NCBI RefSeq assembly: GCF_014905135.1
Contig: NZ_CP041406.1
Location: 682,001-746,000 of the forward strand
DNA: 64,000 bases
DNA from: Sulfurimonas paralvinellae
GTDB taxonomy: Bacteria; Campylobacterota; Campylobacteria; Campylobacterales; Sulfurimonadaceae
Direction: 5' to 3'
A program made the position numbers and the translations under genes. Every line of letters starts with the position of its first letter. Within the stretch, counting starts at the first letter, position 1. Below the pieces are notes generated by a model. The model worked only from the letters and a program-made list of their open reading frames with translations. It had not been told where the DNA came from and made no database searches. Positions 16,843 to 27,371 of the stretch are shown here, one piece after another.

Positions 16843-18155
16843 TTTCAAAAGACACTAAGAAAGTACTCTCTTTAGCATTTCCGGCAGCTCTGAAACATCT
16901 TGTAGATATACTGCAAGTTCTCATAGATATGCTGATGGTGGGGACAGTGAGCGTTGCGGCACTTGCGGCTGTCGGTATGAGTATGCAGTTCATGATGATT
17001 GTCAATGTCTTGATGACGCTTTTTGTTGTCGGCGGTAATGCGCTCATATCACGTTTTATAGGACAAGGTAGAAAAAAAAGAGCTTCTGCACTACTTTTTT
17101 CACTTGTTCTTTTGGCTTTGGCTCTCTCAGTCGTCATTAGCATTGCCGGATATTTCGGAGCCTATAATTTTTACAGCTGGATGGGTGCTACAGCTGCGGT
17201 TGTCCAAGAAGGCGGCACTTACTTTCGGGTCATCTCGCTTGGCATCAGTGTGATATTTCTCGATACACTGCTTTATAATGCGCTCTCAGCCGCCGGTGAT
17301 ACGAAAAGTTCACTCTATATCAAGCTCGCTTCATCAGCGCTCAATGCAGGGCTGAACTATCTTTTGATTTTTGGACATTTCGGATTTCCTGAGCTTGGCA
17401 TAGAAGGAGCGGCGATTGCAACGGTCATCGCTTATAGTTTTAACAATGTCGCTTATTATGTTCTTATAAAAAAGATGAATGCGAAGCTGGACTTTTTACC
17501 GATAATTCGTTGGAAAGATATTAAACGGGTGCTCAAAGTCGGTTATGCGGGGGCAATAGACAGAGGTGTGTCAAGTCTGAGTTTTCTTTTCTTCGTCTCT
17601 ATCATTACAGCCTACGGAACGGCTGAACTCGCCGGTTACCAGGTTGGACTTCGGGTGGAAGGCATCGCTTTTATGCCGGGGTTTGGTTTTGCTATTGCTG
17701 CGATGGCATTGGTCGGGCAGAATATCGGTAAAAAAGACTTTGACAAAGCCTACAATATGGGAATAATCAGCGGACGCATCGCCTATGTCTTTATGGGCAG
17801 TGTCGGGCTTGTGATGATACTCTTTCCTGAGTATCTGGTGCATTTCTTTACAAAAGATGCCCTCACGATCGCTGTGGCATCAAAGTATCTCATTCTTGTC
17901 GGGCTCGCTCAGATTCCGCTTGCCATAATGTTTGTCTATTCTGCTTCACTGCGTGGGGCAGGGGCTACAAAAACTACGCTTAAGGTCAATCTTCTCTCAC
18001 TTTGGGTATTTCGTCTTATACCTTCGTACATAGCTTATAAAATGGGTTTTGGAATTGTTGTTATTTTTGCGATCATGAATCTGGAGACTTTGATAAAAGG
18101 CATTATATATTGGAGAATCTACTCTACGAGAACATGGTTGCATACAAAGGTTTAG
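16842..18155 (+). CDS. MATE family multidrug/sodium antiporter with a non-standard start
   Basis: About 437 aa if read from 16842, with twelve hydrophobic helices in two MATE halves. The first ATG in frame (16929) would cut off the first helix, because the conserved N-terminal sequence (VLSLAFPAALKHLVDILQV) lies upstream and is open back to a stop at 16794. No ATG, GTG or TTG exists between that stop and 16929. The best candidates are ATT at 16842, overlapping the previous stop as TAATT where TAATG would be usual, or ATT at 16827, 7 nt after GAGG. The MATE fold is sure and the start is not. Likely exports drugs or organic cations using Na+ or H+. Confidence 0.82.
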   Translation: MSKDTKKVLSLAFPAALKHLVDILQVLIDMLMVGTVSVAALAAVGMSMQFMMIVNVLMTLFVVGGNALISRFIGQGRKKRASALLFSLVLLALALSVVISIAGYFGAYNFYSWMGATAAVVQEGGTYFRVISLGISVIFLDTLLYNALSAAGDTKSSLYIKLASSALNAGLNYLLIFGHFGFPELGIEGAAIATVIAYSFNNVAYYVLIKKMNAKLDFLPIIRWKDIKRVLKVGYAGAIDRGVSSLSFLFFVSIITAYGTAELAGYQVGLRVEGIAFMPGFGFAIAAMALVGQNIGKKDFDKAYNMGIISGRIAYVFMGSVGLVMILFPEYLVHFFTKDALTIAVASKYLILVGLAQIPLAIMFVYSASLRGAGATKTTLKVNLLSLWVFRLIPSYIAYKMGFGIVVIFAIMNLETLIKGIIYWRIYSTRTWLHTKV

Positions 18156-18174
18156 AAAAAGTCTAAACTTTTGT
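18144..18174. terminator. Hairpin shared by convergent MATE and hemF-like genes
   Basis: An inverted repeat of 13 nt arms (ACAAAGGTTTAGA / TCTAAACTTTTGT, one G.T pair) with a 5-nt loop. Both convergent stop codons (TAG at 18153-18155 and TAG on the other strand at 18165-18163) lie inside the arms. It could end transcription in both directions, although T-runs are short. Confidence 0.5.
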
Positions 18175-19200
18175 GTGGTTGGCGACCGTTGTCGGCAGAG
18201 TGTCGCCGCTTGCCTGCATTTTGAGTGCTTCGGGATGTTTTGTATAGTGCTCTCTCACTACAGCTGCGAGCTTTTCTTTTGTATTGATGTCAATTGCACC
18301 GTCATCATCTATAGCATCTAAAAGAGATCTGACTAGAGCATCCTGCGGTTGTGGTACTTTTGCTATCCATGAAGCTAGAAGTTCTTTGTTTATATGGCTT
18401 GGCAGCGAGCCCATGATGCCGACATCATTTTGGTTATGCACAAGAAGCCCTGCAGTCGTTCCACGGTCGAGTGTGAGTACCTGAAAGAGGTAGAGTGTGT
18501 GGTAGGCAAGCTGTTTGGCTCTGTCCGCTTCGGAAATCTCTTTGCGTGAGGCAAGCGCATCATCTATGATCTCAATATAGGCATCGATGATGCCCTCTCC
18601 AAATGTTTGTGCAAAGAGCATATCTGCCGCAGCATCTTCGGTTTTGAAGTTTTCCAGGTAGAAGTGTGAAACGCCGCGTGTCTGTTTGAGTGCGGGAATC
18701 GCAAAATATTTATCACCCTGTTCAACGCCTTCTTCATAGTACATGCCGCTGAGATTTTGTAGTGCTTCATAAAAACGTTCTCGGTCATCCATATTGACAA
18801 TGCTCGGGTTGAGATCTGTCATAATACGCCAGTAAGATCTTCCCTCACGCAGCTCTGTTAATGAGATATGAATGTGTATGGAAGGGACATGCGAGTTGTT
18901 CGGATGGATGATGGTTGAGATGGCTGTGGCACTTTGCAGTTGTTTGTCAGGGAGTTCATCATAATGAACTTGTGAGACATTGACGCTTGCCGTGTTGAAA
19001 AGCTTTTCATCGCGTGCTTCAAATCTGCTGCCGCCGCCATGCAATCCCTCATCACGCAGCCATGTGACTTCTTCAAAGTGATCACAATTACCGTACTTGT
19101 CCGTCAAAGTATCAAGTTTGTCGACAAATCTTTTTTGTAAATCGCGTACAAGCGCATACGCTTTTTTTGCCTCTTGTGAGCCTGCCATTATTATCTGCAT
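18163..19200 (-). CDS. Coproporphyrinogen III oxidase, oxygen-dependent type (HemF family)
   Basis: About 345 aa. HemF hallmarks are visible: GLHGGGSRFEARDEKLFNTA near residue 55-75, then HPNNSHVPSIHIHIS with the conserved His-rich strand, and LYLFQVLTLDRGTTAGLL near the end. The family converts coproporphyrinogen III to protoporphyrinogen IX with O2. I chose the ATG at 19200, since AAAGAG precedes it and the longer reading from 19254 would run through the divergent ligA promoter. The sequence is somewhat diverged from enterobacterial HemF, so activity is likely but not certain. Two TGCGTGAG words (18543-18550, 18844-18851) lie within. Confidence 0.82.
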   Translation of the reverse strand: MQIIMAGSQEAKKAYALVRDLQKRFVDKLDTLTDKYGNCDHFEEVTWLRDEGLHGGGSRFEARDEKLFNTASVNVSQVHYDELPDKQLQSATAISTIIHPNNSHVPSIHIHISLTELREGRSYWRIMTDLNPSIVNMDDRERFYEALQNLSGMYYEEGVEQGDKYFAIPALKQTRGVSHFYLENFKTEDAAADMLFAQTFGEGIIDAYIEIIDDALASRKEISEADRAKQLAYHTLYLFQVLTLDRGTTAGLLVHNQNDVGIMGSLPSHINKELLASWIAKVPQPQDALVRSLLDAIDDDGAIDINTKEKLAAVVREHYTKHPEALKMQASGDTLPTTVANHTKV

Positions 19201-19225
19201 TAATAATCTCTTTTGTTTTTTTAGA

Positions 19226-19231
19226 ATTTTA
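19226..19231 (-). promoter_or_regulatory. Promoter -10 box of the hemF-like gene
   Basis: TAAAAT on the minus strand after GC, 26 nt before the proposed ATG at 19200. Divergent from the ligA -10 box 13 nt away. Confidence 0.45.
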
Positions 19232-19243
19232 GCAAGATTAAGA

Positions 19244-21912
<2,669 letters not shown>

Positions 21913-21930
21913 AAAAGCATCAGAAACTGA

Positions 21931-21936
21931 TATAAT
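21931..21936 (+). promoter_or_regulatory. Promoter -10 box of ribF
   Basis: TATAAT preceded by CTGA, 28 nt before the ribF ATG. A small perfect inverted repeat (ATCAG-AAA-CTGAT, 21919-21931) abuts the box and could be an operator or chance. Confidence 0.6.
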
Positions 21937-21963
21937 TACGTTAAGACTTTAAGTAGGATAGGT

Positions 21964-22785
21964 ATGAAAGAGATAACTTCCATCGCTATAGGCGGGTTTG
22001 ACGGCATGCACATAGGACATCAAGCACTTTTTAATGAACTTGGTTGTGATGGCGCGGTTGTCGTTATAGATACAGGCTATGCGAATCTTACGCCGCACGA
22101 GTATAGGAAAAGATATACCGATCATAAAATCTTCTTTTTTAATCTTGAGGATATTCGGCATTTAGATGGAGAAGGGTTTGTAAAACTTTTATGTAAAGAG
22201 TTTCCAAAACTGCAAAAAATAGTGGTCGGGTATGATTTTCACTTTGGTAAAGACAGAAAATACTCTTATGATGATCTCAAAGAGCTTTTTGATGGAGAAG
22301 TAGTCGTGGTAGAAGAGGTAAAACATAATAATGATTCGGTGCATTCGCATAAGATTCGGGCAAAACTGCAGCTAGGTGATGTAAAAGGTGCCAATGAATT
22401 TCTCGGGCATAACTACACGATAGTTGGAGAGAAGATTCAAGGGCAGGGGCTTGGTTCAAGTGAGCTGTTTGCTACGATAAATCTCAAAGTAAAAGATTTT
22501 CTGCTGCCAAAAGAGGGTGTTTATGTGACGACAACCCGCATTGATGATGAAGAGCATTATCATCCATCGGTGAGTTTCATCGGGCATCGTGTGAGCACAG
22601 ATGGAAGTTTTGCCGTAGAGACGCACATTTTGGATGGTGAAGTTATTTGTAAAGAGAAAGCGGAGATCAGTTTTGTGGATTTCATACGTGATAATGAAAA
22701 ATTTGAGAGCATGGAAGCATTAAAAGAAGCGATACAAAAAGATATTGCAAAAGCGGCTAAAGAACTGAAGTTTTTGGCGCTGTAG
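21964..22785 (+). CDS. ribF: Bifunctional riboflavin kinase / FAD synthetase
   Basis: A protein of 273 aa, a little shorter than usual RibF. The N-terminal nucleotidyltransferase domain has GGFDGMHIGHQALF (residues about 9-22) and GYDFHFGKDRKYSYDDL. The C-terminal kinase domain begins about residue 148. The usual PTAN phosphate-binding motif reads GLGSSELFATINL here: Thr and Asn are kept, but the Pro is Phe or Ala. The Campylobacterota form I recall is GLG..L.PT.NL, so this is a visible deviation. GVYVTTTRIDDEEHYHPSV follows. Makes FMN and FAD. Has its own promoter and is followed 10 nt later by truD. Confidence 0.88.
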   Translation: MKEITSIAIGGFDGMHIGHQALFNELGCDGAVVVIDTGYANLTPHEYRKRYTDHKIFFFNLEDIRHLDGEGFVKLLCKEFPKLQKIVVGYDFHFGKDRKYSYDDLKELFDGEVVVVEEVKHNNDSVHSHKIRAKLQLGDVKGANEFLGHNYTIVGEKIQGQGLGSSELFATINLKVKDFLLPKEGVYVTTTRIDDEEHYHPSVSFIGHRVSTDGSFAVETHILDGEVICKEKAEISFVDFIRDNEKFESMEALKEAIQKDIAKAAKELKFLAL

Positions 22786-22795
22786 AAGGAAAAAA

Positions 22796-23827
22796 TTGTA
22801 TAGAGAATATTTAGAAGACAAAGAGAAGATAAACTTCAAGTTTGAACAGACAAAAGAGGATTTCATTGTTGATGAAAATCCCAGAAAATTCAGTGAAAAA
22901 GGGAACTATCTCATTTTTCGTGTTCAAAAGATAGAGATGACGACATGGGATATGATTGCGGCTTTTGCACAGTTTTTGAACATTCCTGCAGAGAAGATCG
23001 GTTATGCAGGACTCAAAGACAAACATGCGACGACGACACAGTACATAAGCATCGAAGCGAAGTATGAAAAAGCACTCAAAAAGTTCAAACATCCCGGTAT
23101 TAAGATACTAAAAACGACGAGGGATAAATACTCCATACGCATGGGAGATCTTGTCGGAAATAGATTTAGCATTAACCTTTTTGGGGTGAGTCCCATTGAA
23201 GCGGGGCAGATAGAAAAAAGAGCGATGAAGATCGCTAAGAATGGACTGCCGAACTATTTTGGTTATCAGCGTTTCGGTCGTGATGAAGACTCCATCACGC
23301 AGGCACGTGAGATGATAGCAGGTGAACTGCACATAGAAGATGCAAAACTCAAAAAGTTTCTTATCTCCGTGTATCAGTCCTACTACTTCAATGAGTGGCT
23401 GCGTGAGCGTGTACTGCTCTCACGTGAGCAAGAGGGTGGAAAGTTTTTACTCTTAGAGGGTGATGTCTATCTCTCTGATGAAGGTAAACTCTTTACTCCG
23501 AAAAATATCCCGCAAAAGGATTTTGAAGCACATAAAGTCGTACCGACAGGGCTTCTATGCGGACGTGATGTTTTTCATGCGCGCTCTGCAGCGGGAGAGA
23601 TCGAAGCAAAATATGATGATCCATTTTTATATGACAAAGGCTCACGCAGAGAGGCGCTTATCTTTCCTACAGACATTAAACTAGACTATAAAAACAACTT
23701 TGACATCCTAAACATCAGTTTTACCCTGCCAAAAGGCTCATACGCTACGGTATTTTTAGAAGCCATTGCGAACAAGAACTTTAAAGCATCACAGATAAAA
23801 AGAAAGCATACTGATAAAAAGAAGTAG
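22796..23827 (+). CDS. truD: tRNA pseudouridine(13) synthase TruD
   Basis: A protein of 343 aa starting at TTG (22796) after AGAAGGAAAAA. The TruD signature GYAGLKDKHATTTQYI holds the catalytic Asp (about residue 74-75). The NYFGYQRFGRDEDSI segment and the TRUD insertion domain (about 150-300) follow. Converts U13 of some tRNAs to pseudouridine. Cotranscribed with ribF. Contains two TGCGTGAG words (23400, 23641) and one palindromic CTCACGTGAG (23419-23428). Confidence 0.95.
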   Translation: MYREYLEDKEKINFKFEQTKEDFIVDENPRKFSEKGNYLIFRVQKIEMTTWDMIAAFAQFLNIPAEKIGYAGLKDKHATTTQYISIEAKYEKALKKFKHPGIKILKTTRDKYSIRMGDLVGNRFSINLFGVSPIEAGQIEKRAMKIAKNGLPNYFGYQRFGRDEDSITQAREMIAGELHIEDAKLKKFLISVYQSYYFNEWLRERVLLSREQEGGKFLLLEGDVYLSDEGKLFTPKNIPQKDFEAHKVVPTGLLCGRDVFHARSAAGEIEAKYDDPFLYDKGSRREALIFPTDIKLDYKNNFDILNISFTLPKGSYATVFLEAIANKNFKASQIKRKHTDKKK

Positions 23828-23832
23828 ATTTT

Positions 23833-24729
23833 TTACCACTCTTCCTCTTCCTCATTCATCTCCGCATCATCGTATGGATCCATATGTATGAGGATATGGA
23901 GTTTTTTATCTTCAGGAAACAGTTTTTTTATCTTCAACTCGACTTTATCGGCGATGAGGTGGGCGTCATAGAGTGAGATGGAGACATTGAAGACGGCATG
24001 AAAAGAGATGAAGATGTGCGAGCCCGAAACTCTTGTTTGTAGATAGTGGAAGTTTGTGATCTCCGGCTCTTCTTTTATGATCTGTATAATTTTGTCAATG
24101 TCCTCTTTTGGAAGAGCGACATCAAGCAGCATCAAAACACCCTCTTTGACGATCGGGATAGCCGAGTAGATCATATAAACGGCAATGGCAATACCTAAAA
24201 CAGGGTCAATAAGCTGCTCACCGGTGTAGTGAATGGCAACGAGTGCAAAGAGAACGGCACCGTTTGAGAAGAGGTCTGTTTTGTAGTGCAGGGCATCGGC
24301 TTTTATGACCATGTTCTTTGTTTTATTTGCCACATAATTTAAAAAAGCTACCAAAAATCCCGTGATAATGAAAGATGCGATCATGACATAGATGCCTTCT
24401 GACATATGGCGCATATCTTCAGGATGGATTATCTTGGCAATCGCTTCGTAGAGGATGAACAGTGCGGAGAGAGAGATGATGGTTCCTTCGATAACTGCTG
24501 CCAGAGGCTCTAGTTTACTGCGGCCGAAATGAAACTGTTCATCGGGATGTTTTTCTGCGTTGTGCAGAGCAAAGTAGTTAAAAAGGGAGACAGTCAGATC
24601 AAGCAGACTATCGATGGCAGAAGCTAAAATGGCGATAGAGCCGCTTAAAATACCCACTGCCAATTTTAAAAATACCAGCAGTGCTGCGACACTACTCGAT
24701 GCTACCGTTGCTTTTTTCTCCAAGCGCAT
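23833..24729 (-). CDS. Cation diffusion facilitator, FieF/YiiP type
   Basis: A protein of 298 aa with six membrane helices in residues 1-205 and a cytoplasmic ferredoxin-like domain (about 210-290). Metal site residues are visible in ASAIDSLLDL (helix 2) and DALHYKTDLFSN (helix 5), the DxxxD and HxxxD pairs of CDF exporters. The C-terminus ends in an acidic stretch (about 286-298). Exports Zn2+, Fe2+ or similar ions by proton exchange; the exact metal is not certain. It converges with truD and is divergent from cmoB with overlapping -10 boxes. Confidence 0.9.
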   Translation of the reverse strand: MRLEKKATVASSSVAALLVFLKLAVGILSGSIAILASAIDSLLDLTVSLFNYFALHNAEKHPDEQFHFGRSKLEPLAAVIEGTIISLSALFILYEAIAKIIHPEDMRHMSEGIYVMIASFIITGFLVAFLNYVANKTKNMVIKADALHYKTDLFSNGAVLFALVAIHYTGEQLIDPVLGIAIAVYMIYSAIPIVKEGVLMLLDVALPKEDIDKIIQIIKEEPEITNFHYLQTRVSGSHIFISFHAVFNVSISLYDAHLIADKVELKIKKLFPEDKKLHILIHMDPYDDAEMNEEEEEW

Positions 24730-24752
24730 TTAAAACCTTTGATTAATTTAGA

Positions 24753-24762
24753 TACAATTATA
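24753..24762. promoter_or_regulatory. Overlapping divergent -10 boxes of fieF-like and cmoB genes
   Basis: TACAATTATA contains TACAAT on the plus strand (24753-24758, for cmoB) and TATAAT on the minus strand (24762-24757, for the CDF gene). The two boxes share two base pairs, so the two promoters cannot be occupied at once. Confidence 0.5.
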
Positions 24763-24781
24763 GTAAAAATTAGATACGACA

Positions 24782-25684
24782 GTGATTAAAATGGACATTC
24801 AAAAGATAAAAGAAGAGAGAAAAAAGTGGCTTACATGGAAAAATATCGCCCCTTTGCGTGAGGCCTTGTGTGAGCTCGAAGATGGTGAATATACTGTAAC
24901 ACTTGGAGATACCGTAGAGATTCAGGGTGAGATGGATGATGCAAAGATCTATGAAGTCGCCAAAAAACTGATGCCGTGGCGAAAAGGGCCTTTTAAGATT
25001 GGAGAGACTTTTATAGATAGCGAATGGCGCAGTTATGTGAAATACAACCTTTTACGACCCCATTTTGATTTAAAAGATAAGCGAGTTGCCGATATAGGGT
25101 GTAACAATGGTTACTATATGTTTCGTATGCAGGAGGACAATCCAAAACTGCTTGTCGGTTTTGACCCTTCGCCGCTCTATATGACACAGTTTGATTTTGT
25201 CAACCATTTTATAAAGAGTGAGATTGTGTATGAGCTGCTGGGTGTGGAACATCTGGAGTTTTATGAAGAGAAGTTCGATATTATCTTCTGTTTGGGTGTG
25301 CTTTATCACAGAAGTGACCCTGTTGCGATGCTTAAGTCACTTTACAAAGGACTGGATAAAAAGGGCGAAGTGATACTCGACACCTTTTACATTGAAGGTG
25401 AAGATGAAATGGCTCTATGTCCGGAGTCGAGTTACTCGAAGATACCAAACATCTACTTTGTACCGACTATAAAAGCGCTTGAAAACTGGTGCAGACGGGC
25501 AGGTTTTTGTGAATTTGAAGTGCTTGAGACCTCTGTAACGGATGCAAGCGAGCAGAGAAAGACGGAGTGGATAGAGGGACAGTCACTCGAAGACTTTTTG
25601 GACCCGGATGACAGCTCAAAAACTGTCGAAGGCTACCCGGCACCAAGACGCGTGTATGTACGACTGATTAAGGATAAGAAATAA
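24782..25684 (+). CDS. cmoB: tRNA U34 carboxymethyltransferase CmoB
   Basis: A protein of 300 aa (GTG at 24782; ATG at 24791 also possible). The N-terminal helical domain is followed by a Rossmann methyltransferase with [15 protein letters not shown] (about residues 100-114), then [11 protein letters not shown] and [14 protein letters not shown], all typical for CmoB. It uses carboxy-SAM to make cmo5U at the wobble position of tRNAs. CmoA, which makes carboxy-SAM, is not in this window. The stop overlaps the next ATG by 1 nt (TAATG). A TGCGTGAG word is at 24855-24862. Confidence 0.94.
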   Translation: MIKMDIQKIKEERKKWLTWKNIAPLREALCELEDGEYTVTLGDTVEIQGEMDDAKIYEVAKKLMPWRKGPFKIGETFIDSEWRSYVKYNLLRPHFDLKDKRVADIGCNNGYYMFRMQEDNPKLLVGFDPSPLYMTQFDFVNHFIKSEIVYELLGVEHLEFYEEKFDIIFCLGVLYHRSDPVAMLKSLYKGLDKKGEVILDTFYIEGEDEMALCPESSYSKIPNIYFVPTIKALENWCRRAGFCEFEVLETSVTDASEQRKTEWIEGQSLEDFLDPDDSSKTVEGYPAPRRVYVRLIKDKK

Positions 25685-26190
25685 TGGCAGAAAATGAAGT
25701 AAACGAAGAAGATTTAGAACTTGAAGATTATCGGGACGATGAAGAGCAGGTTTTCATTAAGACACATGAAAAAATCAATCAAGATCTTTGCGGAGAGGTC
25801 ATAAAACTCGAGCAGGGTTATGTTGAACTGCGGCTGACGACAACGCCTGAGATGGTGGCAGATGAAGTAGGGCTCATTCACGGTGGTTTTATCTTCTCAT
25901 CTGCAGATTATGCGGCTATGCTCGCTGTCAATGAAAGAAATGTCGTACTCGTTGCAAGTGATTGTCAATTTCTCTCACCCGTCAAATTTCATGATGAGGT
26001 AAATTTTGTAGCTCGCGTGAGACATAAAGAGGGACGCAAGCGCAATGTTCATGTTGAAGCGTTCGTTCTTGACATCAAAGTCTTTGAAGGAGAGTTCAAA
26101 ACGGTTGTAACGGAGCGGCATGTGCTAAAACTCAAACTACTCGATGACGAGGACAAAGCAAGCGGTACACGGCCGGAAGAGAAAGAATAA
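25684..26190 (+). CDS. Hotdog-fold thioesterase-like protein
   Basis: A protein of 168 aa. An acidic N-terminal 25 residues precede a hotdog domain (about 28-150) with VGLIHGGFIFSSADYAAMLA, the HGG turn of PaaI/YbgC-like thioesterases, and CQFLSPVKFHDEVNFVARV. Substrate unknown; probably hydrolyses an acyl-CoA in the cytoplasm. Coupled to cmoB by a 1-nt overlap. Contains a CGCGTGAG variant at 26024-26031. Confidence 0.8.
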   Translation: MAENEVNEEDLELEDYRDDEEQVFIKTHEKINQDLCGEVIKLEQGYVELRLTTTPEMVADEVGLIHGGFIFSSADYAAMLAVNERNVVLVASDCQFLSPVKFHDEVNFVARVRHKEGRKRNVHVEAFVLDIKVFEGEFKTVVTERHVLKLKLLDDEDKASGTRPEEKE

Positions 26191-26220
26191 GCTTTATTAT
26201 ACTTAGGCTATTCTCTAAAT

Positions 26221-26237
26221 TCTAAATTTTATTTAGA
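26221..26237. repeat. Small hairpin at the end of the 59-aa gene
   Basis: TCTAAAT and ATTTAGA arms of 7 nt with a 3-nt loop. The TAA stop of the 59-aa gene (26231-26229) lies in the loop and arm. It lies 31 nt after the convergent hotdog gene stop and may act as a weak terminator. Confidence 0.4.
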
Positions 26238-26408
26238 TATTTCTTTAAGCTTTAAAATCGAGTCTTGTCTAATTAGAAACGTTGAACCATCTATTCTCTC
26301 AATACGATATGATTTTGGTGTGATTTTTATGCATTTCACATTATTTTCATACTCAATCTCATATTTACCACGCGTATAAACAACGTTATAAAATTTTCCA
26401 ACATCCAT
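26229..26408 (-). CDS. Small protein of 59 aa, unknown function
   Basis: A short open frame not longer than 60 codons: it begins MDVGKFYNVVYTRGKYEIEY and ends ILKLKEISK. It is soluble, rich in Lys, Ile and Tyr, and looks like a small beta-rich fold. AAAAGG lies about 10 nt before the ATG. It starts 18 nt after the stop of the small membrane protein gene, in the same direction, so the two likely form one transcript. No family recognised. Coding is supported by ribosome site, spacing and even codon use, not by homology. Confidence 0.6.
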   Translation of the reverse strand: MDVGKFYNVVYTRGKYEIEYENNVKCIKITPKSYRIERIDGSTFLIRQDSILKLKEISK

Positions 26409-26426
26409 GTATTTATACCTTTTAGT

Positions 26427-26615
26427 TTAATGTGTAGCTAAACCACTGAGGATACCCATAGTAAAAGCACCTAAAAGTGTAAGAATAATAAATGCGGGAA
26501 TTGCTGCAATAGCCCATTTAACCATAAACCAAACCATGGAAAAGAAAGGCATTTTTATATCTGTTATAACTACCTCATTTTTAGTAAATACAACTTGATT
26601 CTCTGAGTTGCTCAT
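26427..26615 (-). CDS. Small membrane protein, paralogue of the protein encoded at 33584-33754
   Basis: A protein of 62 aa with a short soluble N-terminus containing NEVVITDIKMPFFSMVWFMV, followed by one long hydrophobic region (about 24-58) that could be one or two helices. The core EVVI...PF..MV.F.VK.A.A.IPAFI aligns directly with the second copy near 33.7 kb. AGGAG precedes the ATG and a TATACT -10 box lies upstream. Function unknown; the same type of small protein sits before an HdeD-like gene at the other site, hinting at membrane or acid stress. Confidence 0.7.
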   Translation of the reverse strand: MSNSENQVVFTKNEVVITDIKMPFFSMVWFMVKWAIAAIPAFIILTLLGAFTMGILSGLATH

Positions 26616-26633
26616 AAAAACTCCTGATTCTTA

Positions 26634-26639
26634 TAGTAT
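26634..26639 (-). promoter_or_regulatory. Promoter -10 box of the small membrane protein gene
   Basis: TATACT on the minus strand, about 20 nt before the ATG at 26615. The interval between this and the methyltransferase gene end at 26778 is AT-rich; I see nothing else in it. Confidence 0.4.
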
Positions 26640-26777
26640 AAATAATTAGATGCTCTAAATGAAAGGGATTAACTATTTATGTAATAAATATTCTATCAAA
26701 AAGAACTTTGTAAATCAAATAAAAATAAAAAATAAGTGGTCAGGTGACAACTACAACTTTAACGTATCCCTTGTTCA

Positions 26778-27371
26778 TTATTTTCCCGCTGTAAGCAAAA
26801 ACACCCCAAAATCTCTATGCGGTTTTTGGATAGTGTTGATATTTTCGATCTTTACATCTTTAAAACCACTCTTTTGTACTATCTCACGCAATTCATTTTC
26901 ATGAAATCCAAAATGGTGTACGCCTGTGTTGTCTGAATGGAATGAGCCGTCTTCACTCTCCAAGTCGGCTATGGCTATGAATCCGCCGTTTTTTATGTTG
27001 TTATGGATTGTTTTGAAAAACGCTTCTAAATCTTCTACGTGATGCAGGGTCATTGAGCTGACAATTCCGTCAAACTGCTGTGTGAGCGGCTCTTTTATGA
27101 TGTCTTGATGTATGGAAATGATGTTGCATTCAGGAGTGTTTTTCTCTTGAAGTTTTGCCAGCATGCCTGCGGAAGTATCGACGCCGCTTACTTGTTTGAC
27201 ATGCTTTGCTATCTCAAAGCCAAGCAGTCCCGTACCTACACCAAAATCTAGTATCTCCATCTCTTTGTTGAGTGGAAATCTTTTTATGATAGCATCGGCA
27301 ATTACCTTTGCACCATTTACACGGATGTCACCACTGTCCCAGTTCTCTGCTCTTGTGTCAAATGTACTCAT
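26778..27371 (-). CDS. Class I SAM-dependent methyltransferase
   Basis: A protein of 197 aa. Rossmann motif I is EILDFGVGTGLLGFEIA (about residues 38-54), with an acidic SGVDTSAGML after it, SSMTLHHVEDLEAFFKTI around the post-I region, and NGGFIAIADLE. It resembles ubiquinone/menaquinone or small-molecule methyltransferases of the Methyltransf_11/25 group. Substrate unknown. The ATG overlaps the stop of the metallo-hydrolase gene (TAATG). One TGCGTGAG at 26883-26890. Confidence 0.82.
   Translation of the reverse strand: MSTFDTRAENWDSGDIRVNGAKVIADAIIKRFPLNKEMEILDFGVGTGLLGFEIAKHVKQVSGVDTSAGMLAKLQEKNTPECNIISIHQDIIKEPLTQQFDGIVSSMTLHHVEDLEAFFKTIHNNIKNGGFIAIADLESEDGSFHSDNTGVHHFGFHENELREIVQKSGFKDVKIENINTIQKPHRDFGVFLLTAGK

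Noticed and set aside
21919-21931. ATCAG-AAA-CTGAT before ribF as an FMN riboswitch
   Set aside because: Only a 5-bp stem; the leader is too short and shows none of the conserved RFN element blocks.
26659-26904. 81-codon plus-strand open frame overlapping the methyltransferase gene
   Set aside because: Begins in AT-rich spacer and continues as antisense of a real gene; no ribosome site.
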